From: DATFYM01 sp035315065
GTDB taxonomy: Bacteria; Acidobacteriota; Terriglobia; UBA7540
Direction: 5' to 3'
Assembly (NCBI GenBank): GCA_035315065.1
Contig: DATFYM010000203.1
Location: forward strand, 62,001 to 126,000
DNA length: 64,000 nt
This document shows positions 51,450 to 61,721 of this stretch, one piece after another; position 1 is the first letter of the stretch, and each line of letters starts with the position of its first letter. The position numbers were made by a program, and so were the translations under genes. The notes beneath the pieces were generated by a model. It was given only the letters and a program-made list of their open reading frames with translations, was not told where the DNA came from and did no database searches.

Positions 51450-52289
51450 ATGCGCCACTTGACATTGTGCCGTTTCAACTCCGGCCTCGTTGCCTTGCCA
51501 ACGCTCGTGTTGGCCTGCGCTCTGACACCTGCGGCCTTGCGCGCGGCCGAAACCAAGGCGATGGAGGCGGAACTGAATCGCACTTACAAGGATCAGGTCC
51601 TCATCCTGCGCAACTTCTATGGCGGCAACCACCGGCGCTACGACGCCAGCGGCCAGCTCCTGGAGCGCGGACGCACGGGATACTGGACAGTTGACGGCGA
51701 GGTCAGATTTGACGGGATCAAGTTCCGCAGGGCGCATATCGAGGTCGCGGGAACGCGCCTTTGGCTGGCCTACGATCGGAAAAGCAAGCAGTTTGGGCAG
51801 GTCCGATGGCCGGGCAATAATGTTCGAATCGAGCTCGAGGCCGATCCAAGAGCGTTGACTCTCCCCCAAGTTCAAACCCTGATGGCCAAGGTTTTCCTCA
51901 CCAAGAACGAGAAGTGGGCGGATTTCGCGCCCGCTTACTGGCGGAGTTTCCTCTCCGGGAGGTTAGGTCCTGACGGATCTGAGCAGCAACCACTTCTGCA
52001 CGTGCCCACGCCCGGCCACAACGACACACCTCCGATTGCACTCCCCCACGAAGAACCGCCCTACACCGAGGAGGCTCGGAAGGCCAAACTGCAAGGTACG
52101 GTAGCCCTGTGGGTGATTGTGGACCGAGAGGGAAAGGTGAGCGATGTCCAGATAGCGAGGCCTTTGGGCCTGGGGTTGGACGACCAGGCGGTGGAGACGG
52201 TTAGGAAGTGGCGATTCAAGCCGGCGACGAGGGACGGCGTCCCCGTTCAGGTTCGCGTGTCGGTGGAGACGACCTATCGGATGTTTTAG
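51450..52289 (+). CDS. Secreted protein with C-terminal TonB_C domain
   Basis: 279 residues with a signal peptide (LVALPTLVLACALTPAALRA). The central 150 residues (TYKDQVLILRNFYGGNHRRY, RTGYWTVDGEVRFDGIKFRR) are an unrecognised beta-rich domain. The C-terminal 90 residues are a TonB_C domain (PPYTEEARKAKLQGTVALWV, IARPLGLGLDDQAVETVRKW) closely similar to the first domain of the 28013-28798 protein. No transmembrane rod, so again probably a soluble periplasmic protein. Confidence 0.78.
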   Translation: MRHLTLCRFNSGLVALPTLVLACALTPAALRAAETKAMEAELNRTYKDQVLILRNFYGGNHRRYDASGQLLERGRTGYWTVDGEVRFDGIKFRRAHIEVAGTRLWLAYDRKSKQFGQVRWPGNNVRIELEADPRALTLPQVQTLMAKVFLTKNEKWADFAPAYWRSFLSGRLGPDGSEQQPLLHVPTPGHNDTPPIALPHEEPPYTEEARKAKLQGTVALWVIVDREGKVSDVQIARPLGLGLDDQAVETVRKWRFKPATRDGVPVQVRVSVETTYRMF

Positions 52290-52336
52290 TGTCGGATGAG
52301 CCGCCCCGCTAGACGGCAGGAACGCTATGTCTAAGT

Positions 52337-52432
52337 CTCGGGGTTGGGATTCGGGGTTCGGAATTCGCAGAGGAGAAGATTGGGGGCGGGGTTTTGTTCT
52401 GCGAACCCCGAACCCCCAATCCCGAATCCCGT
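52337..52432. repeat. Inverted short-tandem-repeat hairpin (word GGGATTCGGGGTTCGG)
   Basis: Left arm ggggttgggattcggggttc, right arm cgaaccccgaacccccaatc; a shared outer word (cagagg/ctctgc) pairs too. Confidence 0.88.
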
Positions 52433-52479
52433 TCCCAGCAGCGCCGTATTTGTGAATGCAGCACTAAGGCAACGACGCA

Positions 52480-54531
52480 ATGAAGCTGAAGAACCTAATC
52501 TGGATACTGATCGCGGCTCTCGGCGCGGTGGCGCTGGGCTTGATTGCCTTCGTCCGCCGCGAACCGGTGAACGCCGTGTGGCTGGTGACGGCGGCGGCAT
52601 GCCTCTACGCCATCGGTTACCGGTTTTACAGCCGGTTCATTGCCCTGCGGGTTCTTCAGTTGGACGATCAGCGTGCCACGCCCGCCGAGCGCCTCGACGA
52701 CGGCCGCGACTTTGTGCCCACCAACAAGTGGGTGGTGTTCGGACATCATTTTGCCGCCATCGCCGGTCCCGGCCCGCTGGTGGGCCCGATTCTCGCCGCC
52801 CAGTTCGGCTATCTTCCCGGCACCATCTGGATCGTGATCGGCGGCTTGCTGGGCGGCTGCGTTCAGGATTTTGTAACCCTGTTCTGTTCCATCCGGCGTG
52901 ACGGCAAATCGCTGGGGCAGATGGCCAAGGAGGAGATCAGTGAGGTGGGCGGCTGGACGGCCCTCTTCGCCGTGCTCTTCATCATGGTCATCCTGATCGC
53001 GGTGGTCGCCCTGGTCATCGTCAACGCCCTCAAAGCGAGCCCGTGGGGATTTTTCACCATCGCCATGACCATTCCCATCGCCCTCTTTCTGGGAATCTAC
53101 CTGCGGCGGCTGCGGCCCGGGCGCGTGCGGGAAGCCTCCGTGCTGGGCTTCCTGATGGTGCTGACGGCGGTGATCGGTGGCAAGTACGTGGCGGAATCGC
53201 CGGCCTTGGCCCATTACTTTACTTACGGCGGCGTCGCGCTCGCCTGGATGATCATTGTGTATGGTTTCGCCGCGTCGGTGCTGCCCGTGTGGCTACTTCT
53301 TGCTCCGCGCGATTACCTCAGCACGTTTGTGAAGCTGGGCACGATTTTGCTACTGGCCCTCGGCATCCTCCTGGCGCACCCGCCGATGCTGCTGCCGGCA
53401 CTCACTCGCTTCACCGACGGCACCGGCCCCATCTTCGCCGGCAAGGTGTTTCCGTTCTGCTTCATCACCATTGCCTGCGGCGCCATCTCCGGATTCCACT
53501 CGCTTATCGCCAGCGGCACCACCCCCAAGCTGATCCGCAAGGAGACCCAGGCGCGCCTGATAGGCTACGGAAGCATGATGATGGAATCCTTTGTGGGGGT
53601 CATGGCCATGGTGGCGGCGACGGTGCTCCAGCCCGGCGTCTACTTTGCCATCAACAGTCCGGCGGGCATTGTGGGGGCCACGGCGGATAAAGCCGTCGCC
53701 ACGATTTCCGGGTGGGGTTTCCCGGTCAGCGCCGCGGCGATGTCGGAACTCGCGTCCCGCGTGGGCGAGATCACCCTCTTCAACCGCACTGGCGGCGCGC
53801 CGTCGCTGGCGGTGGGCATGGCGCATATCTTCGGCAGCACGCTGGGCATGGCCGGCCTGGAGGCCATCTGGTATCACTTCGCCATCATGTTCGAGGCGCT
53901 CTTCATTCTCACCGTGCTCGACGCGGGCACGCGCGTGGGCCGTTTCATGCTCCAGGACCTGCTGGGCCACTTCTGGAAGCCGCTGGGCCGCACTAGTTGG
54001 TATCCCGGCGTGGTGGCCACCAGCGCCATCATCTGCGCAGCGTGGGGATACTTTCTGCTTCAGGGGGTGGTGGATCCGCTGGGCGGCATCAACAGCCTGT
54101 GGCCGCTCTTCGGGATCTCCAACCAGTTGCTGGCCGCCATCGCCCTGTGCGTGTGCACCACCATCCTCATCAAAATGGGCAAGACGCGCTACGCCTGGGT
54201 GACGCTGGCGCCGCTGGCGTGGCTGGTGGCGGTGACCATGACCGCCAGTGTCCAAAAGATCTGGCATCCCGATCCCCGTCTCGGCTTTCTAGCCCAGGCG
54301 AGTGAGTTGAGCGCGAGGCTGGCAGCGGGCGCGATCCCGGCGGCCAAGGTGGTCGAGACCCGGCGGCTGATCTTCAACCTGCACCTCGACGCCGCGGTCA
54401 CCGCCGTGTTCGCGGTGCTGGTGCTGGTGATCCTGATCGAGTCGGGACGCAACTGGTGGTCCTATGCTTTCGGGAAGAAGGCGCCCGTGCTGCGCGAGGC
54501 GCCGGTGGCGTTGTCGAGGATCACGGCGTGA
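52480..54531 (+). CDS. cstA: Carbon starvation protein CstA (peptide/pyruvate transporter)
   Basis: 683 residues with about 16 membrane helices, full length. Family hallmarks: FVPTNKWVVFGHHFAAIAGP, GPILAAQFGYLPGTIWIVIG, CGAISGFHSLIASGTTPKLI, and PLGGINSLWPLFGISNQLLA. CstA-type permeases take up peptides or pyruvate when preferred carbon is scarce. The partner YbdD is encoded downstream at 54785-55009, with a large repeat array between. Confidence 0.95.
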   Translation: MKLKNLIWILIAALGAVALGLIAFVRREPVNAVWLVTAAACLYAIGYRFYSRFIALRVLQLDDQRATPAERLDDGRDFVPTNKWVVFGHHFAAIAGPGPLVGPILAAQFGYLPGTIWIVIGGLLGGCVQDFVTLFCSIRRDGKSLGQMAKEEISEVGGWTALFAVLFIMVILIAVVALVIVNALKASPWGFFTIAMTIPIALFLGIYLRRLRPGRVREASVLGFLMVLTAVIGGKYVAESPALAHYFTYGGVALAWMIIVYGFAASVLPVWLLLAPRDYLSTFVKLGTILLLALGILLAHPPMLLPALTRFTDGTGPIFAGKVFPFCFITIACGAISGFHSLIASGTTPKLIRKETQARLIGYGSMMMESFVGVMAMVAATVLQPGVYFAINSPAGIVGATADKAVATISGWGFPVSAAAMSELASRVGEITLFNRTGGAPSLAVGMAHIFGSTLGMAGLEAIWYHFAIMFEALFILTVLDAGTRVGRFMLQDLLGHFWKPLGRTSWYPGVVATSAIICAAWGYFLLQGVVDPLGGINSLWPLFGISNQLLAAIALCVCTTILIKMGKTRYAWVTLAPLAWLVAVTMTASVQKIWHPDPRLGFLAQASELSARLAAGAIPAAKVVETRRLIFNLHLDAAVTAVFAVLVLVILIESGRNWWSYAFGKKAPVLREAPVALSRITA

Positions 54532-54533
54532 AG

Positions 54534-54840
54534 ATAGGGAACAGGGCAGGGAACAGGGAGTAGGGAATAGGGAGTAGGGAATAGGGAGTAGGGAATAGGG
54601 AACAGGGAACAGGGAACAGGGAAGACAGAAGACAGAAGACAGAAGACAGAAGTCAGAAGACAGAAGTCAGAAGACAGAAGACAGAAAGTCGCAAGTTCAG
54701 GAGTCGGGAGTGAGCAGACAGGAGACGGAAGTCAGAAGTCAAAAGTCGGGGGTCGTCGGTCAGAGTGAAGAGCACCAGCCAACGATGAAGGCTCTTCTTC
54801 ACTCTGTCTCCTGTCTCCTGTCTTCTGTCTCCCGTATTCC
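54534..54840. repeat. Large short-word repeat block (AACAGGG, AGACAGA, then CTGTCTCC)
   Basis: Tandem gggaatagggagtagggaat words to about 54625, then tandem agacagaagacagaagtcag to about 54690, then further gtcagaag words, and an opposite arm ctctgtctcctgtctcctgt at 54796-54840. Two element types appear to be nested. The right arm extends into ybdD. Confidence 0.9.
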
Positions 54841-55009
54841 ATCCCCTGTCTCCTTCTTCTGGAACTACCTCCGCGAAGCGTCGGGCGAAAACGATTATGC
54901 CCGTTATCGAGCCCGCGCGCTCGCCCAGGAGGGTTCGGCGATGACCGAGGAGGAGTTCTATCTGTGGCGGGTTCGCCGCAAGTATTCCCGGATCAACCGT
55001 TGCTGCTGA
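54785..55009 (+). CDS. ybdD: YbdD/YjiX-family small protein, partner of CstA
   Basis: 74 residues from ATG 54785. The second half is the family core: WNYLREASGENDYARYRARA, EEEFYLWRVRRKYSRINRCC, ending in the typical Cys-Cys. The first 24 residues are translated from the right arm of the repeat hairpin, so the natural N-terminus has been overwritten or the true start is an internal non-ATG codon. Known to act with CstA. Confidence 0.82.
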   Translation: MKALLHSVSCLLSSVSRIPSPVSFFWNYLREASGENDYARYRARALAQEGSAMTEEEFYLWRVRRKYSRINRCC

Positions 55010-55089
55010 GGCTTGGCACATTCTTTCCCCAGGTCCAATTCGAGCTTACGAGCCTACAAGCTACGAACCGCGGCCGAAGCAGGCTTCCG

Positions 55090-55250
55090 TGTCTGTAGCG
55101 CGGGCGTCTCGCCCGCTGTGGCGGGAGCGTCCCGCTCCCGCGCAAAGGAGGGCCAAGCGCCTTAGAGAGAAGGCAAATTTAAGCTGATGACGGGTCGGCC
55201 CGCGCGGGCAGGATGCCCGTCCCGCCAAGGCGGGAGGCGGGACACCCCGC
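55090..55250. repeat. Two REP-like palindromes upstream of the atp operon
   Basis: 55090-55147 contains gcgggcgtctcgcccgc and gcgggagcgtcccgctcccg. 55197-55250 contains cgcgggcaggatgcccgtcc and cccgccaaggcgggaggcgg. Related to 1775-1871 and 5495-5587. Confidence 0.78.
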
Positions 55251-55307
55251 TACCTCCAATGGTCCGCTCCTCACTTTTATGTCGCACACGCTTTTTCTTG
55301 GTGTGCG

Positions 55308-55336
55308 TTGACACCCGTCCGGGCTCGTGGTACATT
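55308..55336 (+). promoter_or_regulatory. Sigma-70-type promoter of the ATP synthase operon
   Basis: TTGACA at 55308-55313, 17-base spacer, TACATT at 55331-55336, 49 bases before the first start codon. The best promoter match seen in the window. Confidence 0.65.
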
Positions 55337-55385
55337 TCAACTTTGTGAACTTCGCCTCGCTCACCGTAGGCTGACTGGTAAGTAA

Positions 55386-55859
55386 ATGGGGGAAATTCTT
55401 AATCAGCTTGCTCGGCTTTTTGTCCAGACCATCCCGACCGTTATTCTGGTTTTTGTGCTGATGGTGATCCTGGACCGGCTGCTGTTTCGGCCGGTGATCG
55501 CGGTTCTGAAGCAGCGGCAGGATGCGACTACAGGAGCCCTGGAGCGTGCCCGTCAGGCCGCCGCGACGGCAGAGGCCAAGGCGCGCGAGTACGAGGCGGC
55601 ATTCCAGGCCGCGCGGCAGGAGGTCTATCGCCAGCGGGAAGTAGCCCGCCGGGAGGTTCTGGCGGAGCGCGAGAAGATCCTCAAGCAGGCGCGGGAAGAG
55701 GCCGAGGCATTAGTGAAGTCGGCGCAGGCGACCGTGAAGGCGGAGACGGAAGCGGCCAAGCAGCAGTTGCAGGCCACGGTCAGCGGTTTGGCCCTTGATG
55801 TCACCGCGGCGGTCCTGGGTGATGTGACGCCCGGAAACCAGGGGGGTCTCGCCCGTTGA
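55386..55859 (+). CDS. atpF: ATP synthase F0 subunit b (first of two)
   Basis: 157 residues: one N-terminal membrane helix (FVQTIPTVILVFVLMVILDR) then a long Ala/Glu/Lys-rich coiled-coil stalk (RARQAAATAEAKAREYEAAF). It forms half of the peripheral stalk that ties F1 to the membrane ring. The stop overlaps the TTG start of the second b-type gene by 4 bases. The expected upstream a and c subunit genes are absent; cstA-ybdD lies there instead. Confidence 0.88.
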   Translation: MGEILNQLARLFVQTIPTVILVFVLMVILDRLLFRPVIAVLKQRQDATTGALERARQAAATAEAKAREYEAAFQAARQEVYRQREVARREVLAEREKILKQAREEAEALVKSAQATVKAETEAAKQQLQATVSGLALDVTAAVLGDVTPGNQGGLAR

Positions 55860-56617
55860 AACTACCTGTTTCCAATCCCCGAACCCCGCCAGCCCTGCTG
55901 GTCTTAGCGGCCCTGTTCATGCTGGCAGTCGGCAGTCGGCAGTCAGCAGTCAGCAGGTGCCTACTGCCGACCGCCGACTGCCAGCAAGCTGCCGCAATCC
56001 AAAGCTATAGTTGGGGAGCGCTCGCCTCCGCAGTTCCGCCCGCGGCCGTGCTGACGGGCGGACAGGCGCAGGAAGCCCATCCCGCCGAGCGGGACGAGAA
56101 GGGCGGCGAAGCTAAAGGAGAGTCGCCGCATGCGCTGCTTTACAAGATTATTAATTTCCTGATCCTCGCCGGCACGCTGGGTTACTTGCTGCGGAAACCC
56201 CTGGCGGACTTCTTTCGCCAGAGGGCGCAGACCATCACCGAAAGCTTGCACCAAGGCCGCCACGCTCTTGCCGCTGCCCAGGACCGACTGAGCGAGATCG
56301 AGGCGAAGCTCGCCAATCTCGACGCCGAAATTCGTGCCTTTAAGGACTCGGCCGCGCACGAGATGGAGGCGGAGGGCCAGCGCCTGCGCCAAGCGGCACG
56401 GGAAGAATCAGAAAGGACCCTGGCCTTCGCCCGCGCGCAGATGGAGGTGGCGACGCGGGCCGCCGCCCTGGAGTTGAAGCGCTACACGGCGCTGGAGGCG
56501 GTGAAGCTGGCCGAAGGCATCATTCGGCAGCGCCTGGACGATCAGGGCCGGCGGCGCCTGGTGCGTCGCTTTGTTGAAGGACTAGCGCGATCACATGAAG
56601 GAGTGATTAGTGGCTAG
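55856..56617 (+). CDS. atpF: ATP synthase F0 subunit b (second), with aberrant N-terminal extension
   Basis: 253 residues from TTG 55856, about 90 longer than usual. The core begins at about residue 90: LLYKIINFLILAGTLGYLLR is the membrane helix, followed by the stalk (RLSEIEAKLANLDAEIRAFK) and FVEGLARSH. The extension has a signal-like hydrophobic run (LLVLAALFMLAVG), then a stretch encoded by a gcagtcggcagtcagcagtc hairpin (residues about 25-45), then an Ala/Pro linker. Similar signal-bearing b subunits are known in Acidobacteriota, but the repeat-coded piece is odd. It would pair with the first b subunit. Confidence 0.85.
   Translation: MKLPVSNPRTPPALLVLAALFMLAVGSRQSAVSRCLLPTADCQQAAAIQSYSWGALASAVPPAAVLTGGQAQEAHPAERDEKGGEAKGESPHALLYKIINFLILAGTLGYLLRKPLADFFRQRAQTITESLHQGRHALAAAQDRLSEIEAKLANLDAEIRAFKDSAAHEMEAEGQRLRQAAREESERTLAFARAQMEVATRAAALELKRYTALEAVKLAEGIIRQRLDDQGRRRLVRRFVEGLARSHEGVISG
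55926..55995. repeat. Inverted short-tandem-repeat hairpin inside atpF (word GCAGTCG)
   Basis: Left arm ggcagtcggcagtcggcagt, right arm actgccgaccgccgactgcc; followed by cagcaagctgccgcaatcca, a fragment of the 19166/24162 palindrome. All are read in frame. Confidence 0.88.
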
Positions 56618-56745
56618 TGGTTAGTGGCTAGAGAAAAGCAGAAATTAGAAATCAGAAAGCAGAACGGAAAGGTCTTCTTCAGACTTCTAACTTCTGATTT
56701 CTGATTTCCTCTAGCCACTAGCCACTGACCACTAGCCACTGATCT
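56606..56745. repeat. Inverted short-tandem-repeat hairpin (word AGTGGCT / inner CAGAAAT)
   Basis: Outer arms: tagtggctagtggttagtgg against ccactagccactgaccacta. Inner arms: aaattagaaatcagaaagca against cttctaacttctgatttctg. Two nested word types. Confidence 0.92.
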
Positions 56746-56749
56746 GAAA

Positions 56750-57289
56750 ATGAGTGTTGCCGTTGCCAATCGATACGCCCGCGCCCTGGCCGACGTTGTC
56801 GGCCCGGCGGGCGACTATCGCCGGACGCTGGGGGAGTTGGAGGCGTTTGCCGGACTCTACCGGGAGAGCGCCGAGCTGCGCGAAGCGTTCAGCTCGCCCG
56901 CGGTTTCCCTGCCGATCAAGACCAACGTGCTTCTGCGCCTGACGACCGAGCTGGAATCCTCCCTGGTCACGAGGAATTTCCTCCGCGTTCTGCTGGCTCA
57001 CTATCGGATGGGCCTGATCGAGGAGGTTTGCCGGTCGTTCCGAAAAATCACCAACGAACTTCTTGGCATCGCCGAGGTCAGCGTCACTTCCGCCACGCCT
57101 CTTGCCGGGGACGAGGAAGCTGCCGTGCGACAGCGATTCCAGGTGCTGACCGGGAAGCTGGTGGAACTGCGTTTTCAGGTAGACCCGGACCTTTTGGGAG
57201 GAGTGGTGGCTCAAGTGGCGAGCACGGTCTACGACGGATCGATCCGCGGCGAACTGGACCGAATGCGGGAAAAATTGCAGGCGCAGTGA
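56750..57289 (+). CDS. atpH: ATP synthase F1 subunit delta
   Basis: 179 residues, normal length. VAVANRYARALADVV opening, YRESAELREAFSSPAVSLPI, FLRVLLAHYRMGLIEEVCRS, and the C-terminal VDPDLLGGVVAQVASTVYDG are typical. It caps F1 and binds the b stalk. There is no ribosome site; the repeat hairpin ends 5 bases before ATG. Confidence 0.95.
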   Translation: MSVAVANRYARALADVVGPAGDYRRTLGELEAFAGLYRESAELREAFSSPAVSLPIKTNVLLRLTTELESSLVTRNFLRVLLAHYRMGLIEEVCRSFRKITNELLGIAEVSVTSATPLAGDEEAAVRQRFQVLTGKLVELRFQVDPDLLGGVVAQVASTVYDGSIRGELDRMREKLQAQ

Positions 57290-57293
57290 GGGA

Positions 57294-57396
57294 AGAGTCA
57301 AAGGTCGAAGGTCGAAGGTTGAATGTGAAGAAGCGGGAACCTTCCTTTCGTCTTCTCACCTTCGACCTTCGACCTTCGACCTTCGACTTTTGACTC
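57294..57396. repeat. Inverted short-tandem-repeat hairpin (word GGTCGAA)
   Basis: Left arm agtcaaaggtcgaaggtcga, right arm ccttcgaccttcgaccttcg, loop about 30 bases. Confidence 0.92.
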
Positions 57397-57419
57397 TTCG
57401 CAACGGGGGAAGCTCGACG

Positions 57420-58939
<1,520 letters not shown>

Positions 58940-58961
<22 letters not shown>

Positions 58962-59141
58962 GGAGTAGGGAACAGGGAACAGGGAACAGCCCTCACCCGG
59001 CGCTACGCGCCACCCTCTCCCAATGGGAGAGGGGAGTTTCCTTGATTCAAACCGTCTCCGTTTGGGACAAGTAGTTTCGTCTTTTCAGATCCCAACCCTC
59101 TCCCTTTGGGAGAGGGTGGCGCGTAGCGCCGGGTGAGGGTC
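58940..59141. repeat. Repeat block: AACAGGG words plus a large palindrome
   Basis: Tandem agtagggaatagggagtagg words overlap the atpA end (58940-58990). Then arms 58990-59033 and 59097-59141 pair: cctcacccggcgctacgcgc against gcgcgtagcgccgggtgagg, and cctctcccaatgggagagg. Confidence 0.9.
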
Positions 59142-59169
59142 TTCAACAATCAAGCGGTCAGGACACTAG

Positions 59170-60030
59170 ATGCCCAATGTTCGCGACCTTCGACGCCGCA
59201 TCCGCTCCGTCAAGAGCACGCAGCAGATTACGCGCGCCATGAAGATGGTGGCCGCGGCGCGGCTGCGCCGGGCGCAGGAATCCGTGCTCAATGCCCGGCC
59301 TTACGCCAACCAGATGCTGGCCGTGCTTTCGAGCGTCGCCGGCCGCGCCGAGCAGCGGTCGCACCCCTTGCTCGCGGAGCGTCCGGTGCAGAAGGTTCTG
59401 CTGGTGTTCATCACCGCCGATCGCGGACTCTGCGGGGCTTTCAACTCCAACCTTATCCGGGCCGCTCAAGAATATTTTCGCAAGGCTGCAGCGTCCGGCA
59501 TCAGAGTGTCGATGCTGGCCGTAGGAGCGAAGGGACGCGACTTCTTCCGCAAGCAGCCGATCGAGTTGGTGGGCGAGCATGTCGGAATCTTCGGCAAGAT
59601 TCGGTTCTCAGACGCGCAGGAAGGCGCGCGGACCATCATCGACCGTTACGCCAAGGGCGAAGTGGACGCAGTCGATTTCATCTATAATGAGTTCAAGTCG
59701 GTCATGGCCCAACGGCTGATCGTGGAACGTTACCTGCCCATCAAGCCGTTCCCGGCCCCCCCAGGGCAGGTGCTGATTGATTACATCTACGAGCAGCCGC
59801 CGGCGGAGATTTTCAACGCCCTCCTGCCGCGCTATGTGGAAACGGAAGTCTATCGCGCGCTGCTGGAGTCGCAAGCCGCCGAGCTTTCCGCCAAGATGAC
59901 GGCGATGGACGCCGCCACCACCAACGCCGGCGAGCTGATCGATACGCTGACACTGCAGATGAATCGCATTCGCCAAGCCGCCATCACCAAGGAGATTATT
60001 GAGATCGTGAGTGGGGCGGCAGCTTTGTAA
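59170..60030 (+). CDS. atpG: ATP synthase F1 subunit gamma
   Basis: 286 residues, the rotor shaft. N-terminal helix RIRSVKSTQQITRAMKMVAA and C-terminal helix TNAGELIDTLTLQMNRIRQA form the coiled coil in the hexamer; FITADRGLCGAFNSNL is conserved. Intact. AGGA lies 5 bases upstream of ATG. Confidence 0.97.
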   Translation: MPNVRDLRRRIRSVKSTQQITRAMKMVAAARLRRAQESVLNARPYANQMLAVLSSVAGRAEQRSHPLLAERPVQKVLLVFITADRGLCGAFNSNLIRAAQEYFRKAAASGIRVSMLAVGAKGRDFFRKQPIELVGEHVGIFGKIRFSDAQEGARTIIDRYAKGEVDAVDFIYNEFKSVMAQRLIVERYLPIKPFPAPPGQVLIDYIYEQPPAEIFNALLPRYVETEVYRALLESQAAELSAKMTAMDAATTNAGELIDTLTLQMNRIRQAAITKEIIEIVSGAAAL

Positions 60031-60035
60031 GACGA

Positions 60036-60115
60036 AGCTATCAGCTTTCAGCCATCAGCTTTCAGCAAGCAGACTGCCTTCTTGCTGAGCGCTGATAGCT
60101 GAGGGCTGACAGCTA
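60036..60115. repeat. Inverted short-tandem-repeat hairpin (word AGCTTTC/ATCAGC)
   Basis: Left arm gctatcagctttcagccatc, right arm tgagcgctgatagctgaggg. It shares words and the loop motif ttcttgctgag with 13778-13863. Confidence 0.9.
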
Positions 60116-60125
60116 GGAGAAGACG

Positions 60126-61580
60126 ATGCCAGAGACGACGACACAAAATGTCGGCAAAGTGGTCGAGATCATCGGCCCGGTGGTGGTGGTGGCTTTTGAA
60201 GAGCACCAGTTGCCGCCCATCTACAACGCCGTGGAGATCATCTCCGAGGGGTTTGATGTTCCCCAGCCCATCAAAGTGATCGCCGAGGTTGAGCAGCACC
60301 TGGGCGAAGGCCGCGTCAAGTGTGTGGCCATGGAGGCCACGGACGGAATGGTGCGCGGCATGAAGGCGATCGATCAGGGCGGACCCATTACCGTACCCGT
60401 AGGTCCCGGCACTCTCGGCCGCGTGATGAACGTGATCGGGGAGCCGGTGGACAAACTGGGGCCGATCCGGTTTGAGACTCGCTTCCCCATCCACCGCCAC
60501 GCCCCGCTTTTGGATGCGCAGAACACCAACCTCGAGATGTTCGAGACCGGCGTCAAGGTGGTCGACCTGATCGAGCCCTATCTGAAGGGCGGCAAGACGG
60601 GGCTCTTCGGCGGCGCGGGAGTGGGCAAGACCGTCATCATCATGGAGCTGATCAACAACGTCGCCAAGAAACACGGCGGCGTCTCCGTGTTTTCGGGGGT
60701 GGGCGAGCGAACTCGCGAAGGCAACGACCTCTGGCTGGAAATGACGGAGTCGGGCGTCATCAAACCGGGTGTTCCGGAAGAATCGAAAGCCGCGCTGATC
60801 TACGGCCAGATGACGGAGCCGCCCGGAGCGCGTCTGCGCGTGGGCCTCACCGGACTGACCGTCGCCGAATACTTCCGCGACGTCGAGGGCCGCGACGTGC
60901 TCCTCTTCATCGACAACATCTTCCGCTTCACCCAGGCGGGCTCGGAGGTCTCGGCGCTGCTGGGCCGCATGCCCTCGGCTGTAGGCTATCAACCTAATCT
61001 ATCGACGGAAATGGGCGAGCTCCAGGAGCGCATCACGTCCACCAAGAAAGGATCGATTACCTCCGTGCAGGCGATTTACGTCCCGGCCGACGACCTTACC
61101 GATCCTGCGCCGGCCACCGCCTTCGCGCATCTTGACGCCACCACCGTGCTCTCGCGGCAGATCGTGGAAAAGGGCATCTACCCGGCGGTGGATCCGTTGG
61201 CTTCCACTTCCCGCGTTCTGGATCCGCGCATCTTGGGGGAGGAGCACTACAACGTGGCGCGCTCCGTCAAGGGCATCCTGCAACGCTACAAGGACCTGCA
61301 GGACATCATCGCCATCCTGGGCATCGACGAACTCTCGGACGAGGACAAGATTACGGTGGCGCGCGCCCGCAAGGTGGAAAAGTTCCTCTCGCAGCCGTTC
61401 TTTGTAGCGGCGCAGTTTACGGGGCTGGAGGGCCGCTACGTGAAGCTGGAAGATACCATCCGCAGCTTCAAGGAACTGGTCGAGGGCAAGCACGACGATG
61501 TCCCCGAACAGGCCTTCTACATGGTAGGCACCATCGACGAGGCGTTGGAGAAGGCCCAGCAAATGGCTGCGAAGAGTTGA
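60126..61580 (+). CDS. atpD: ATP synthase F1 subunit beta
   Basis: 484 residues, catalytic subunit. P-loop GGAGVGKT at 162-169; Walker B region DVLLFIDNIFRFTQAGSEVS; ALLGRMPSAVGYQPNLSTEM; DPLASTSRVLDP. All key residues are present. Good AGGAGA site before ATG 60126. Confidence 0.98.
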   Translation: MPETTTQNVGKVVEIIGPVVVVAFEEHQLPPIYNAVEIISEGFDVPQPIKVIAEVEQHLGEGRVKCVAMEATDGMVRGMKAIDQGGPITVPVGPGTLGRVMNVIGEPVDKLGPIRFETRFPIHRHAPLLDAQNTNLEMFETGVKVVDLIEPYLKGGKTGLFGGAGVGKTVIIMELINNVAKKHGGVSVFSGVGERTREGNDLWLEMTESGVIKPGVPEESKAALIYGQMTEPPGARLRVGLTGLTVAEYFRDVEGRDVLLFIDNIFRFTQAGSEVSALLGRMPSAVGYQPNLSTEMGELQERITSTKKGSITSVQAIYVPADDLTDPAPATAFAHLDATTVLSRQIVEKGIYPAVDPLASTSRVLDPRILGEEHYNVARSVKGILQRYKDLQDIIAILGIDELSDEDKITVARARKVEKFLSQPFFVAAQFTGLEGRYVKLEDTIRSFKELVEGKHDDVPEQAFYMVGTIDEALEKAQQMAAKS

Positions 61581-61710
61581 AGATGGAAGAGTGAAGTGTA
61601 AAGGATGAAGTATAAAGTATGAAGGCAAGACCTGTGCCTCCGGCTGTTCGTCGCTTAATTCGACCTTCGATCTTCGACTATATTATTTCGACTTTCGACT
61701 TTAAACTTTT
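61578..61710. repeat. Short-word repeat pair (TGAAGTATAAAG; TTCGACTTTCGAC)
   Basis: Left words gtgaagtgtaaaggatgaag, right words ttcgaccttcgatcttcgac and ttcgactttcgactttaaac. The arms pair only partly, as if the two halves come from different elements. Confidence 0.75.
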
Positions 61711-61721
61711 CGACTGTTCTT

